Assembly (NCBI GenBank): GCA_003151875.1
Contig: PLYW01000163.1
Coordinates: forward strand, 1 to 12,129
Direction of reading: 5' to 3'
DNA length: 12,129 bases
From: Acidobacteriaceae bacterium
Lineage (GTDB): Bacteria; Acidobacteriota; Terriglobia; Terriglobales; Acidobacteriaceae
Positions 1 to 7,597 of this stretch are shown here, one piece after another; position 1 is the stretch's first letter, and each line of letters begins with the position of its first letter. The notes beneath the pieces were generated by a model that was given only the letters and a program-made list of their open reading frames with translations, searched no databases and was not told the DNA's origin. Both the position numbers and the translations under genes were made by a program.

Positions 1-401
1 GCGCAATGTTCCAGGAGCGTTTCCGCGGGATGCACGTGCTGCAGCGCGACGAGAATGGGCTGGAAAAGTGCGTGGCATGCTTCCTGTGCGCCGCTGCCTG
101 TCCCTCCAACTGCATCTACATCGAAGCCGCCGAGAACACCGCCGAGAAACGCGTGAGCGGCGCCGAGCGCTACGCCAAGGTTTACAACATCGACTACAAC
201 CGCTGTATCTTTTGCGGCTATTGCGTGGAAGCCTGTCCCACGGACGCAATCACGCACGGTCACGGCTTCGAGCTGGCGACTTACAATGCCAGCAGCCTGG
301 TTTACCGCAAAGAACAGTTGCTGGCCGGAACGCCCGCGCACGAAGGCGCGAATGCTATCTTTAGCCAGTACGAGAATGCCAGACTGGTCCCTAACAAATA
401 A
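1..401 (+). CDS. nuoI: NADH-quinone oxidoreductase subunit I (partial, 5' end missing)
   Basis: NuoI is the peripheral-arm subunit of respiratory complex I that carries iron-sulfur clusters N6a and N6b, passing electrons from NADH towards quinone. The visible 131 residues, counted from the ATG at position 6, hold two ferredoxin-type [4Fe-4S] motifs: CVACFLCAAACP (Cys22, 25, 28, 32) and CIFCGYCVEACP (Cys67, 70, 73, 77). The phrase ERFRGMHVLQRDENGLEKC is typical of NuoI. The reading frame is open to the left edge and family members are usually about 150-180 residues, so the ATG at 6 is an internal methionine and the true start lies outside the window. The C-terminal tail is complete and ends in TAA. 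No nuoJ follows: the next gene is convergent, so any nuo operon ends here. Identification is secure. Confidence 0.95.
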   Translation, partial: AMFQERFRGMHVLQRDENGLEKCVACFLCAAACPSNCIYIEAAENTAEKRVSGAERYAKVYNIDYNRCIFCGYCVEACPTDAITHGHGFELATYNASSLVYRKEQLLAGTPAHEGANAIFSQYENARLVPNK

Positions 402-458
402 CTGCGACGCGCAAATGTGTCAGGCCCCGGCTGCGTAATCGCTGGTTCTGGACTTTTC

Positions 459-3400
459 TTATCCGTTTGCTTGAGCGGGCTGGATCTGCTCCAGAATCCC
501 TGAAACCGGAATTCGAATCCACTGCGGCCGGTGTTCAAGCTCATACTCAATCTCCGCCAAAGCTCGCTCGATCATGTAGGCGGCGAGAATGATCCTGATC
601 TCCTCCTCCTGTTGTGGCAAGAAGTTACCGCTCGACCCTACCTTTAAGTAGTTCTCGAGGAAAATAACGCTAACCCATTGATACCAGGTGTTTGCCCACT
701 TCTCCACTTGGGGGTGCGATTCCCGGCTGGGAACAATGCCGGGAACATCGCCAAACAGCGCGGCGTGGGAAACATAGTGGAAGGAGCGCAGCATGGTGGC
801 CACATCGCGTAGGGCGGAACGCTTAATGCGGCGCTCGCTCAAGGGCCGATCCGGATCACCCTCGAAATTGGTGATGACCCAGTCGCTGCCCGAAAACAGT
901 ACGTTGTTCAACTGATAGTCGCCATGTTGCCGAATTCGGTTGCCGGACAAGCGCTTGTCACGCAGCAGCAAGAGGCGATTGCGGATATCGCCTTCGCGAT
1001 TCAACGCCTCGGAAATGTCGGGCTGCGCGTCGCTGGGGAGCTGGCGGAGGCGGCTCCGCAGCGTGTCGAAAGAACGATTCAATTGACCAACGATCCCGTG
1101 GTAAATGCCTTGCCGGTAAAACGTGGTAAACGGTTCAGGAGCAAAGTCGGGAACGTCGGGACGGCTGCTGAGGGCGATGTGCATCTCGGCGCTTCGCTGC
1201 GCCAGCACCCGAATGCTGTCCAGGGAATTGCCTAGCAACTCCGCAATGATTTGGGGAACCGGCGATTTGAGTGACGCCAGAGGATCCGCGAGGGTCAGAT
1301 CGCGAACTCGCTGGTCCTCTTGAGGGAGGGCCAATGCATGCTCGAAGAACAGCCCGAGATGGTCCAGCGTATAGCTCCACCCATTGGTTGCGTTGGGGAT
1401 GAAACTGCTGAGCGTGCCAATGTTTAACTCGTGGATTGCGCTGGGATGATAGCGCCGGTATTCCAGGGACCCGAGGGCCCGCGGAATTGCCTTGAACTCG
1501 GTTTGCTCGGTCAGGAACTCGGGCACCTCGCGTCCGGGATTGACGCCTTCTTCCAGCTTGCGATAGAGCTTCAGCACAAAGTCGTCACCGTAATTGATGA
1601 CGGTATAAGACTGTTCGGTGGACCGAGGCTGTGGCTCCAGTTTGGAGCGGACCGAGGTCCATGCCTTGCGAAAGGCGCGAGTATGAGCGCCGATCAGTTC
1701 ACCGAATTCGCCGCGGATCCTGCGGCGGCGGACGATGGCGCGCAACAGGGAGTCGCCAAAGTCGCGGTCGAAGGTAGCTCCATATAGGAGCGCCGTGGTC
1801 TCCGGTCCGGGGCCGTCCAAGCGAGCCAACACTACATCCGGCCGGTCGCGCAGTATCGCCTCCGACTTGTCGCCGGTCGCGATGGAGATAGGTACGAGAT
1901 AAACTTCCGGATCGCCGTCCCCATATTCGACATTGAGGAAGAGCAGATGCGCCGACGTTTCGGGCAGGGAAAGCACGTTCTGCAATGCCAGACCCGTGAT
2001 ATAGCGCCGCTTGCCCAAGAACCACGGACGGCTGCGCAACATCCTGGGGATGATGTGCTGCAGTTTCTGTAGAGTATCCTCCGAGAAAACATCCTCCGCC
2101 GGCCCAACCGACACCACTGGTAACTCCTGGGGCGCAGCACTGACGTTGAGCGACTCCTGGGTCGTTTCCCGCGGCTGCAGATGGAACCAGTAGAAGGCGT
2201 GCGGCCCCAGAGACAGCAGGTAAAAGCGTTCAGTGATGCTGGGGAACTTGCTGCGCCCGAAGACTTCCACCGGCACGGAGCCCTGCAAGCTGGCCAGATC
2301 AAGCTCTACGCATTGCGTGAATCGGGAGAGATTGGCGACCACCAGCACCTTTTCGTCAGCGAACTGACGGATGAAGGCCAGCACCTTGCGGTTGCTGGGA
2401 TACAGAAATTCCAGACTGCCGCTGCCGAAGGCGTGAAACTGTTTGCGTTGCTGGATGAGGCGCTTCGTCCACCACAGCAGGGAATGAGAATTGTTCTGCT
2501 GGGCCTCGACGTTGACCGTCTCGTAGTGATACTCGGGATCGATATTGACCGGCAGATAGAGGCGTTGAGGATTGGTGCGCGAGAAACCGGCATTGCGGTC
2601 GGAGCTCCACTGCATGGGAGTGCGCACTCCGTTGCGGTCGCCCAGGAAGACATTGTCGCCCATGCCGATTTCGTCGCCGTAGTAAATGACCGGCGTTCCC
2701 GGCAGCGAGAACAGCAAGGCATTCATCAGCTCGATTCGGCGGCGGTCGTTTTCCAGCAGCGGCGCCAGCCGGCGGCGAATGCCGAGATTGATCCGCATCT
2801 CCCGATCGCGGGCGTAGGTGCGATTCATGTAATCGCGCTCTTCGTCGGTCACCATCTCCAGGGTCAGCTCGTCATGGTTGCGCAAGAACAGGGCCCATTG
2901 GCAGCTTTCGGGAATGGGTGGCGTCAGCTTCAGAATGTCGGTGACGGGATAGCGGTCTTCCATCCGTAGCGACATGAACAGCCGCGGCATCACCGGGAAA
3001 TGAAACGCCATATGACACTCGTCGCCTTGGCCGAAGTAAGCGACCGCGTCTTCCGGCCATTGGTTGGCCTCCGCCAGCAACATGCGGTCATGGTATTTCT
3101 GGTCAACATGCTGGCGCAGTTCGCGCAGCGCCTGATGAGTTTCCGGCAGGTTTTCGCAATTGGTACCTTCGCGCTCAAACAAGTACGGGACAGCGTCGAG
3201 CCGCAAGCCATCGACGCCCAGATCAAGCCAGAAATCCACGGCCGCGAACATGGCCTCGCGGACCTCAGGGTTGTCCCAGTTCAGGTCAGGCTGATGCGAG
3301 TAGAAGCGGTGCCAGTAGTACGCCTTGGCAACCGGGTCCCAGGACCAGTTGGAACTTTCGAAGTCTTTGAAGATGATGCGAGCGTCACGATACTTCTCCG

Positions 3401-3809
3401 GGGTGTCGCTCCACACGTAGTAGTTGCGCCAGCGGCTGCCGGGCAGCGCCCGGCGAGAGCGCTGAAACCACGCATGCTGGTCTGATGTGTGATTCAGGAC
3501 CAGTTCGGTAATCACGCGCAGGCCGCGGCGATGTGCCTCGCGCAGGAAGCGCTGGAAGTCCTTCAATGTCCCATACGCGGGATGGACGTCGGTGTAGTTG
3601 GCGATGTCATATCCGTCGTCCCGCAATGGCGAGGGGCAGAAGGGCAAAAGCCAAATGGCCGTCACCCCAAGATCTTCCAGGAAATCAAGTTTTTGGGTCA
3701 GGCCGCCGAAGTCGCCGACGCCATCTGAATTGCTGTCGGCGAAAGCGCGAACGTGCACTTCGTAGATGATGGCGTTCTTGTACCACGGCACACGAGAGGG
3801 CGAAGTCAT
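459..3809 (-). CDS. treS: Trehalose synthase / maltokinase fusion protein (TreS-Mak)
   Basis: A 1116-residue bifunctional cytoplasmic enzyme. The N-terminal part (about 1-550) is a GH13 trehalose synthase that interconverts trehalose and maltose. It shows the opening WYKNAIIYEVHVRAFADSNSDG, the conserved LVLNHTSDQHAWF, nucleophile Asp205 in GLRLDAVPYL, acid/base Glu247 in LLAEANQWPED and stabiliser Asp313 in RNHDELTLEM. After a short linker, the C-terminal part (about 575-1110) is a maltokinase of the aminoglycoside-phosphotransferase-like fold, which phosphorylates maltose to maltose-1-phosphate for GlgE. Its kinase motif is HGDYQLNN (962-969, Asp964 the expected catalytic base), followed by NFEGDPDRPLSERR (981-994) and RDVATMLRSFHY. 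Position 981 is Asn where the family form I know is DFEG (see findings). The length fits known TreS-Mak fusions. The ATG at 3809 aligns with the usual TreS N terminus, but no strong Shine-Dalgarno precedes it. It converges with nuoI (57 bp) and diverges from the 4006 gene (196 bp). No glgE or glgB is in the window. Confidence 0.95.
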   Translation of the reverse strand: MTSPSRVPWYKNAIIYEVHVRAFADSNSDGVGDFGGLTQKLDFLEDLGVTAIWLLPFCPSPLRDDGYDIANYTDVHPAYGTLKDFQRFLREAHRRGLRVITELVLNHTSDQHAWFQRSRRALPGSRWRNYYVWSDTPEKYRDARIIFKDFESSNWSWDPVAKAYYWHRFYSHQPDLNWDNPEVREAMFAAVDFWLDLGVDGLRLDAVPYLFEREGTNCENLPETHQALRELRQHVDQKYHDRMLLAEANQWPEDAVAYFGQGDECHMAFHFPVMPRLFMSLRMEDRYPVTDILKLTPPIPESCQWALFLRNHDELTLEMVTDEERDYMNRTYARDREMRINLGIRRRLAPLLENDRRRIELMNALLFSLPGTPVIYYGDEIGMGDNVFLGDRNGVRTPMQWSSDRNAGFSRTNPQRLYLPVNIDPEYHYETVNVEAQQNNSHSLLWWTKRLIQQRKQFHAFGSGSLEFLYPSNRKVLAFIRQFADEKVLVVANLSRFTQCVELDLASLQGSVPVEVFGRSKFPSITERFYLLSLGPHAFYWFHLQPRETTQESLNVSAAPQELPVVSVGPAEDVFSEDTLQKLQHIIPRMLRSRPWFLGKRRYITGLALQNVLSLPETSAHLLFLNVEYGDGDPEVYLVPISIATGDKSEAILRDRPDVVLARLDGPGPETTALLYGATFDRDFGDSLLRAIVRRRRIRGEFGELIGAHTRAFRKAWTSVRSKLEPQPRSTEQSYTVINYGDDFVLKLYRKLEEGVNPGREVPEFLTEQTEFKAIPRALGSLEYRRYHPSAIHELNIGTLSSFIPNATNGWSYTLDHLGLFFEHALALPQEDQRVRDLTLADPLASLKSPVPQIIAELLGNSLDSIRVLAQRSAEMHIALSSRPDVPDFAPEPFTTFYRQGIYHGIVGQLNRSFDTLRSRLRQLPSDAQPDISEALNREGDIRNRLLLLRDKRLSGNRIRQHGDYQLNNVLFSGSDWVITNFEGDPDRPLSERRIKRSALRDVATMLRSFHYVSHAALFGDVPGIVPSRESHPQVEKWANTWYQWVSVIFLENYLKVGSSGNFLPQQEEEIRIILAAYMIERALAEIEYELEHRPQWIRIPVSGILEQIQPAQANG

Positions 3810-4005
3810 GATGTTCGATCATAGGACGTACCCCACGGTACGCAAAGCTTCCGATTGCGGTCTTCAACTCCAGTTGGACGAGATTCTTTGCCCTAGGATA
3901 GTCCCTTGACAGTTCGATGCAAGTGGGGGCATAGACGATTATCTTGCAGAGCCTGCCGCGGGATAGCTTCGCCCGAACGGTGCACCCGGCGGTATTATCG
4001 GATAC
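3810..4005. promoter_or_regulatory. Divergent intergenic region, with a candidate promoter for the 4006 gene
   Basis: This 196-bp space separates the divergent treS and 4006 genes and must hold both start regions unless transcription comes from elsewhere. On the + strand an exact TTGACA lies at 3906-3911, with CATAGA at 3930-3935 after an 18-bp spacer. That is a perfect -35 box but only a half-matching -10 box, and it would start transcription about 60-70 bp before the ATG at 4006. No equally good hexamer pair was found for treS. No operator-like palindrome or riboswitch was recognised. Confidence 0.35.
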
Positions 4006-4650
4006 ATGGCCAATCGATCCAGTCATGTCGAGCCGCGCTGGCCGGTCTCTCTTGGGCTAGCGGCGGTCGTAGTGCTGCATTTCTCCCTGCCTGCTGTCCT
4101 CAGCCTTGGGCCCAATTGGCTGTTGGTTGCAGTGTTTGCGGTGCTCGCCGCGTTTGTCTCGATTTCTCATTCGAGAGGCGCTGAGAAGACTGCGTACGTG
4201 GGCGGGCTGATTCTGATCAGTTTCGTTACTCTGGCGGTGATCGCATCCCTGGTCTTGCTGGTACGCTTTCTGCCAACCCACAAGGAGTCACCTCTTGATC
4301 TCCTGCAATCGGCGGCCTCCCTCTGGATCAGCAACGTGCTGGTGTTTGCCGCGTGGTATTGGAAGTTGGATGCAGGCGGCCCCTACCAGCGGGAAAAGGC
4401 AAGGAGTCATCACCAAGGCGCATTCCTCTTTCCCCAGATGGCCCTGCACCAGGAATCCCCGGCGAAGCCCGATAGCTGGCATCCCCGCTTCATCGACTAT
4501 CTCTTTCTTTCGTTCAACACCAGCACCGCGTTGTCGCCGACGGATACGCAAATTCTTTCCCCTTGGGCGAAGACCCTGATGATGCTGCAATCGCTCATTT
4601 CGTTGACCATCATTGTGTTGCTGGCCGCGAGGGCGGTGAACATTCTGTGA
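4006..4650 (+). CDS. Small multi-pass membrane protein, possibly DUF1345- or ion-channel-like
   Basis: A 214-residue integral membrane protein. Hydrophobic segments fall at about 14-34, 37-54, 64-88, 104-118 and 189-209. Between the fourth and fifth is a polar loop (about 119-160, rich in His, Lys and Pro), then a semi-hydrophobic stretch IDYLFLSFNTSTALSPTDT (163-181) that looks like a re-entrant or pore-lining segment. The last helix ends AARAVNIL. The tail, with an SxTDT motif, a basic/aromatic turn and a final helix ending near the C terminus, resembles the end of DUF1345 proteins as I remember them, a family of unknown function. The resemblance to two-TM ion channels is only in layout; there is no TVGYG-type K+ filter. 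The ATG has only a weak Shine-Dalgarno (CGGA). It diverges from treS, which could suggest a shared osmotic or ionic-stress role, but that is inference. Being a gene is well supported; function is not. Confidence 0.8.
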   Translation: MANRSSHVEPRWPVSLGLAAVVVLHFSLPAVLSLGPNWLLVAVFAVLAAFVSISHSRGAEKTAYVGGLILISFVTLAVIASLVLLVRFLPTHKESPLDLLQSAASLWISNVLVFAAWYWKLDAGGPYQREKARSHHQGAFLFPQMALHQESPAKPDSWHPRFIDYLFLSFNTSTALSPTDTQILSPWAKTLMMLQSLISLTIIVLLAARAVNIL

Positions 4651-5015
4651 GTAGGGTGTGACTTGGAAGGCCGGTGACGAGGGCTAAAGACGTCGTAATG
4701 ACATTGGAAAATTCCTGGCGGGAGCCCCCGCATTTATGCGGGGGAAGGAGCGCTTCAGCGCTCCGGAAAAAAGTTCATTTTGATAATGCGCTTTAGCGCC
4801 GGGGATCGAAAAAGCCGGTGCTAAAGCCCATGCTAAAGCCCATTCTCAAAATGCGACTTGTTTTCCGCTGAAGCAGGGGCTCCCACCAAAAGCGTTCTCC
4901 AGAGTATTTTCACATCCTGTGAAGCGGTGGCCCCACAAAACGTAAGATCCCCATGAATCATCCAGCCGAATTGCAGCACTCCCCGTGTGCAGAATTGTGA
5001 AGTCGAGTAGCAGCC
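4651..5015. other. Intergenic region between the membrane-protein gene and the TonB receptor gene
   Basis: 365 bp without a gene, lying between two convergent 3' ends. About half of it (4716-4888) is a palindrome-rich repeat element, annotated separately. The flanks 4651-4715 and 4889-5015 show no convincing ORF, promoter or hairpin followed by a T-run. The GC-rich hairpins of the element could slow or stop transcription from both sides, but none has the U-tract of an intrinsic terminator. Confidence 0.6.
4716..4888 (+). repeat. MITE/REP-like palindromic repeat, copy 1 (long form, 173 bp)
   Basis: Its ends are near-perfect inverted repeats: TGGCGGGAGCCCC at 4716-4728 and GGGGCTCCCACCA at 4876-4888, matching at 12 of 13 positions when one is reverse-complemented. 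Just inside the left end is the hairpin CCCCCGCATTTATGCGGGGG (4725-4744, 8-bp arms, TTTA loop). More palindromes follow: GGAGCGCTTCAGCGCTCC (4747-4764) and GCGCTTTAGCGC (4788-4799). A 12-bp direct duplication, GCTAAAGCCCAT, covers 4820-4843. The left hairpin, its flanks and the right end recur at 7360-7469 on the other side of the receptor gene. There is no coding capacity. This suits a non-autonomous mobile element or REP/BIME-type repeat; the mobilising enzyme is unknown. Confidence 0.75.
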
Positions 5016-7253
5016 TCAATAGTGGAACCGGTATTTCACCTGCACGGACAGCATCCGGGGATCGGCCCAGTGCGAGCCGCCGAAGGTGTTGCTGTTATCC
5101 AGTTGATAGCGATTGTTGGTGATGTTGGCGCCGATCAGCCGGACCGTAAATTTCTCGCCGAAAGTTTTCCCCAGCGCCAAATCGAAGGTGTAATTGCTCG
5201 GCAGGTGATTGGGCCCGTTGCCATTGAGAAATCCCGAGCCATAGTTGAACGTCAGGGCGGCGAAGCTGCGCCACGGCAGATCGCCTTCCATCCCGGCAGA
5301 GAGCGTGTTGCGCTGATCATGGTCCAAATAAAACCCTCCGCTGGACGGCGGCGAAAAATCCGTTAGCCCGCCGGTTACGGCGCCAAACCCCTGGGCCTGC
5401 TGGTTCGAGAACACCAGATGGGCGTGGTAATGCTTGAGAATCAGCGGCGAGCGGACGGCTGCTTCCAAGCCCTTGATGCGGGCCGCTTGAATGGTGAGCG
5501 GCAGGAAGATGTTCGAATCGCCGATGGCGTCGTGGTCAAAGAAATTTCGCGCTCCGGTGTGAAAGTAGGTGAGCGTTGACACCCAGTTGCGCAGCGGAAT
5601 GGTAATGCCGTACTCCTGCTGAATGTCGCGCTCGCCCTTCAACGGGAGGAAGGAGACCCCCTGGCTGGCTGCGAACTGGAGCAGCGGCCCCGACACGGTG
5701 TCGAGCGGCGGTGGCTGGTAGGTGTAGGAGTAAGCGGCGCGCAGTACCCAATTGAGCTTAGGAATGCGAATGGCCGCTCCCAAGCGGGGATCGGCCGCAT
5801 TCTCCGTGAGCTGACCGTCAAAGTGCGTAAGCCGAATCCCTCCGGTTAAAGTCAGCCACGACGTCGCCTTGAACTGGTCTTCCAGAAACACCGCTTCCAG
5901 GTTGCCGCCGGGAGACACGCGCTGGCTGAAGGCGTTTCCCGAACCGTTGTTTGCGATCACCGAAAAAAATGTGTTGTCCTGCTGCGCGAAGGCATAGATC
6001 CCGACACGCGCATTGTTCCTGGCATTGATGGCAGAAACTGTTACCTGGCCGCCTTCATAGTTGGAGGCGCGATTGTCGGTGGCGATTGGAACATCGTTCG
6101 GCCCTCCTTCATACGCGGCGCGGTTGAAGTGATAAAACGGCGACGCGATCAGCATGAGGCCGGGCGAATACGTGTGCACCCATGTGGCCGTGCCGAAGAT
6201 GTCCTGTTCGCGCTCGCGGTCTTGGATGCCCGCGGCCTGCATCGCAGGATCGTTTGGCACCTGGTAGTAGTCGAGGCGAAGGCCGGCATCGAAACGAAAC
6301 TGGTCCCTGGAATTGGGATTGTAGATGAGGGAGGTGAATGCGCCACCCCCACTCGCATGGTTGTGGAGATTGACGCTGGTGGGCGGCTCCAGACCCCAGT
6401 CTGTATTGTTGCCGCTGAGGCTGGCGTAATACGCGAACTTTGCGGTGTGGTCGCCGAAGCTCAGCCAGTCGTCAGTTTGGTTGTAGTTGCCGTAGCTGGC
6501 GATCAGTTCCGCCTCCCGGTTGCGTTCGAAGCCGTTGTTCGGAGCTACGTTAAAAACACCGTAGGTCCGGTCGCCATACTCGGCGGCGAAGCTGCCGGTC
6601 TCGGCCTGGAGATAAGAGACATCCTTGGGGTTGAACTGCAGCCCTACGTTGGAGGCAATGTTGGTATTCGGAATCGGCACGCCGTCGATTGCCCAGGTGA
6701 TCTGGTGTCCGGCACGGACGTGGAGCTGATCGTGCACCATGTACGCCCCGGGAACGAATTCGGTGATGATCTTGAAGCTGTTGCTCGCATCCACCCCCGC
6801 ATAGCGCGAGATCTGCTTTTGGTCGATGACGATGTCTCTGCGCGGCGACTCCGGATCCAAGTCCTCAGGCGTTGCCGTGACCGTGACCTTCTCTTGCGCT
6901 GCGGCGACCGCCAACTGGTAATGCAAGATTGGCGCGCTGCCTGATACGACCAGCAGGATCTGCTTCTGAGGCGCGAATCCCGGCGCTTCGACGGTGACGC
7001 TGTATTGGCCGAGCGGCACCGCGTCAAAGTGGAACTCCCCATCGACGCCAGTCTCCGCCGTCATGGAAGAGCCCGAATCGCTGGCTTGGAGCGTGGCCTG
7101 TGCTCCCGTGATGGGGTGGTGCTGCGAGTCGTGGACCACGCCTCGCACATTGCCGAACACGGTCGCTGCGGATGGCGAGACTGCCATTGCGAGCAACGCG
7201 CTGACGAGCGCGATGAGCGCGGCCGTCCTCGCAATCCAGGTGTTGTGCTGCAA
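5016..7253 (-). CDS. TonB-dependent outer-membrane receptor with N-terminal carboxypeptidase-regulatory-like domain
   Basis: A 745-residue outer-membrane active transporter energised by TonB-ExbBD; the substrate is unknown. It begins with a signal peptide (basic WIAR, a hydrophobic stretch about 10-25, likely cleavage after PSAA near residue 30). Next comes a carboxypeptidase-regulatory-like beta-sandwich (about 34-115: VRGVVHDSQHHPITGAQATL, DGEFHFDAVPLGQYSVTVEAPGF), common on acidobacterial and Bacteroidetes receptors. EKVTVTATP (121-129) is a plausible TonB box. The plug covers about 135-240 (AIDGVPIP, SFAAEYGDRTYGVFNV) and a 22-strand-type barrel runs to the C-terminal YRFHY with the terminal aromatic expected by BamA. 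The start is TTG at 7253, chosen because GGAG lies 9 bases upstream and no in-frame start upstream fits. It is co-directional with the small Cys/His protein gene 344 bp upstream. A repeat copy lies on each side. The family is certain, the ligand is not. Confidence 0.92.
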   Translation of the reverse strand: MQHNTWIARTAALIALVSALLAMAVSPSAATVFGNVRGVVHDSQHHPITGAQATLQASDSGSSMTAETGVDGEFHFDAVPLGQYSVTVEAPGFAPQKQILLVVSGSAPILHYQLAVAAAQEKVTVTATPEDLDPESPRRDIVIDQKQISRYAGVDASNSFKIITEFVPGAYMVHDQLHVRAGHQITWAIDGVPIPNTNIASNVGLQFNPKDVSYLQAETGSFAAEYGDRTYGVFNVAPNNGFERNREAELIASYGNYNQTDDWLSFGDHTAKFAYYASLSGNNTDWGLEPPTSVNLHNHASGGGAFTSLIYNPNSRDQFRFDAGLRLDYYQVPNDPAMQAAGIQDREREQDIFGTATWVHTYSPGLMLIASPFYHFNRAAYEGGPNDVPIATDNRASNYEGGQVTVSAINARNNARVGIYAFAQQDNTFFSVIANNGSGNAFSQRVSPGGNLEAVFLEDQFKATSWLTLTGGIRLTHFDGQLTENAADPRLGAAIRIPKLNWVLRAAYSYTYQPPPLDTVSGPLLQFAASQGVSFLPLKGERDIQQEYGITIPLRNWVSTLTYFHTGARNFFDHDAIGDSNIFLPLTIQAARIKGLEAAVRSPLILKHYHAHLVFSNQQAQGFGAVTGGLTDFSPPSSGGFYLDHDQRNTLSAGMEGDLPWRSFAALTFNYGSGFLNGNGPNHLPSNYTFDLALGKTFGEKFTVRLIGANITNNRYQLDNSNTFGGSHWADPRMLSVQVKYRFHY

Positions 7254-7262
7254 ATGGGTCTT

Positions 7263-7266
7263 CTCC
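7263..7266 (-). promoter_or_regulatory. Ribosome binding site deciding the TTG start of the TonB receptor
   Basis: Read on the minus strand, GGAG sits 9 bases before the TTG at 7253-7251. The signal peptide follows directly from this TTG, and the upstream in-frame codons (E, K, T, H read backwards to T, Y, C, N) offer no better start. A different frame opens at 7281 but runs out of the receptor frame. Confidence 0.6.
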
Positions 7267-7359
7267 GTATAGCAATTTCACATCTGCTGTATAGACGATG
7301 GGTGGAGCGCGCCTTCACAGGCTGCGGGAAAAACTGTACAAAACCAGCACAGTACTTCT

Positions 7360-7469
7360 TGGTGGGAGCCCCCGCATTTATGCGGGGGAAGGAGCCCATT
7401 TCAAAATCAAGCACTTTTCCGCTGGACTGAAGTCCATCTCCCCCCTGCTGAAGGAGGGGGCCCCCACCA
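7360..7469 (+). repeat. MITE/REP-like palindromic repeat, copy 2 (short form, 110 bp)
   Basis: It starts TGGTGGGAGCCCCC and contains the same CCCCCGCATTTATGCGGGGG hairpin (7369-7388) as the copy at 4716, followed in both by AAGGAGC. It ends with GGAGGGGGCCCCCACCA, so its ends are again inverted repeats of each other. Before the right end both copies share GCTGAAG, then a G-run and CCCACCAAAA. The middle differs and is about 60 bp shorter; it has its own small palindrome around CGCTGGACTGAAGTCCA. Both copies have the same orientation and bracket the receptor gene. Confidence 0.75.
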
Positions 7470-7597
7470 AAACCCTTCCCACAGACGTTTTCCGCAGCGG
7501 TGAGTCTCGAATGCAGCGCAGACACGCGACGAACCACTCGCCCGACTGCATCGTGAGCAGGCTCTGGCTTGTGTACAAATCGGTCGAGAGAAGAGGA

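Larger units (their letters stand above)
7254..7597. other. Intergenic region upstream of the TonB receptor
   Basis: 344 bp between the 3' end of the small Cys/His protein gene and the start of the receptor, both on the minus strand. It holds the second palindromic repeat copy (7360-7469) and the receptor's Shine-Dalgarno. A + strand reading frame (7298-7915) crosses this repeat and then runs antisense to the small gene; its protein is low-complexity and arginine-rich, and I do not accept it. A TATACA on the minus strand near 7290 has no matching -35 box, so no promoter is called. Confidence 0.55.

Noticed and set aside
2181..2969. A 262-codon open frame on the + strand inside treS
   Set aside because: It lies fully antisense to strongly conserved GH13 sequence containing catalytic Asp313, and its product has no recognisable domain; it is a shadow of GC-rich codon use.
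4725..4744. Hairpin CCCCCGCATTTATGCGGGGG as an intrinsic terminator
   Set aside because: No T-run follows on either strand, and the same hairpin at 7369-7388 is part of a larger repeated element, so it is better explained as a repeat.
6129..6944. A 271-codon open frame on the + strand inside the TonB receptor gene
   Set aside because: Antisense to the plug and early barrel of a clear receptor; the product is Val/Arg-rich with no domain, and there is no sign of its own start signals.
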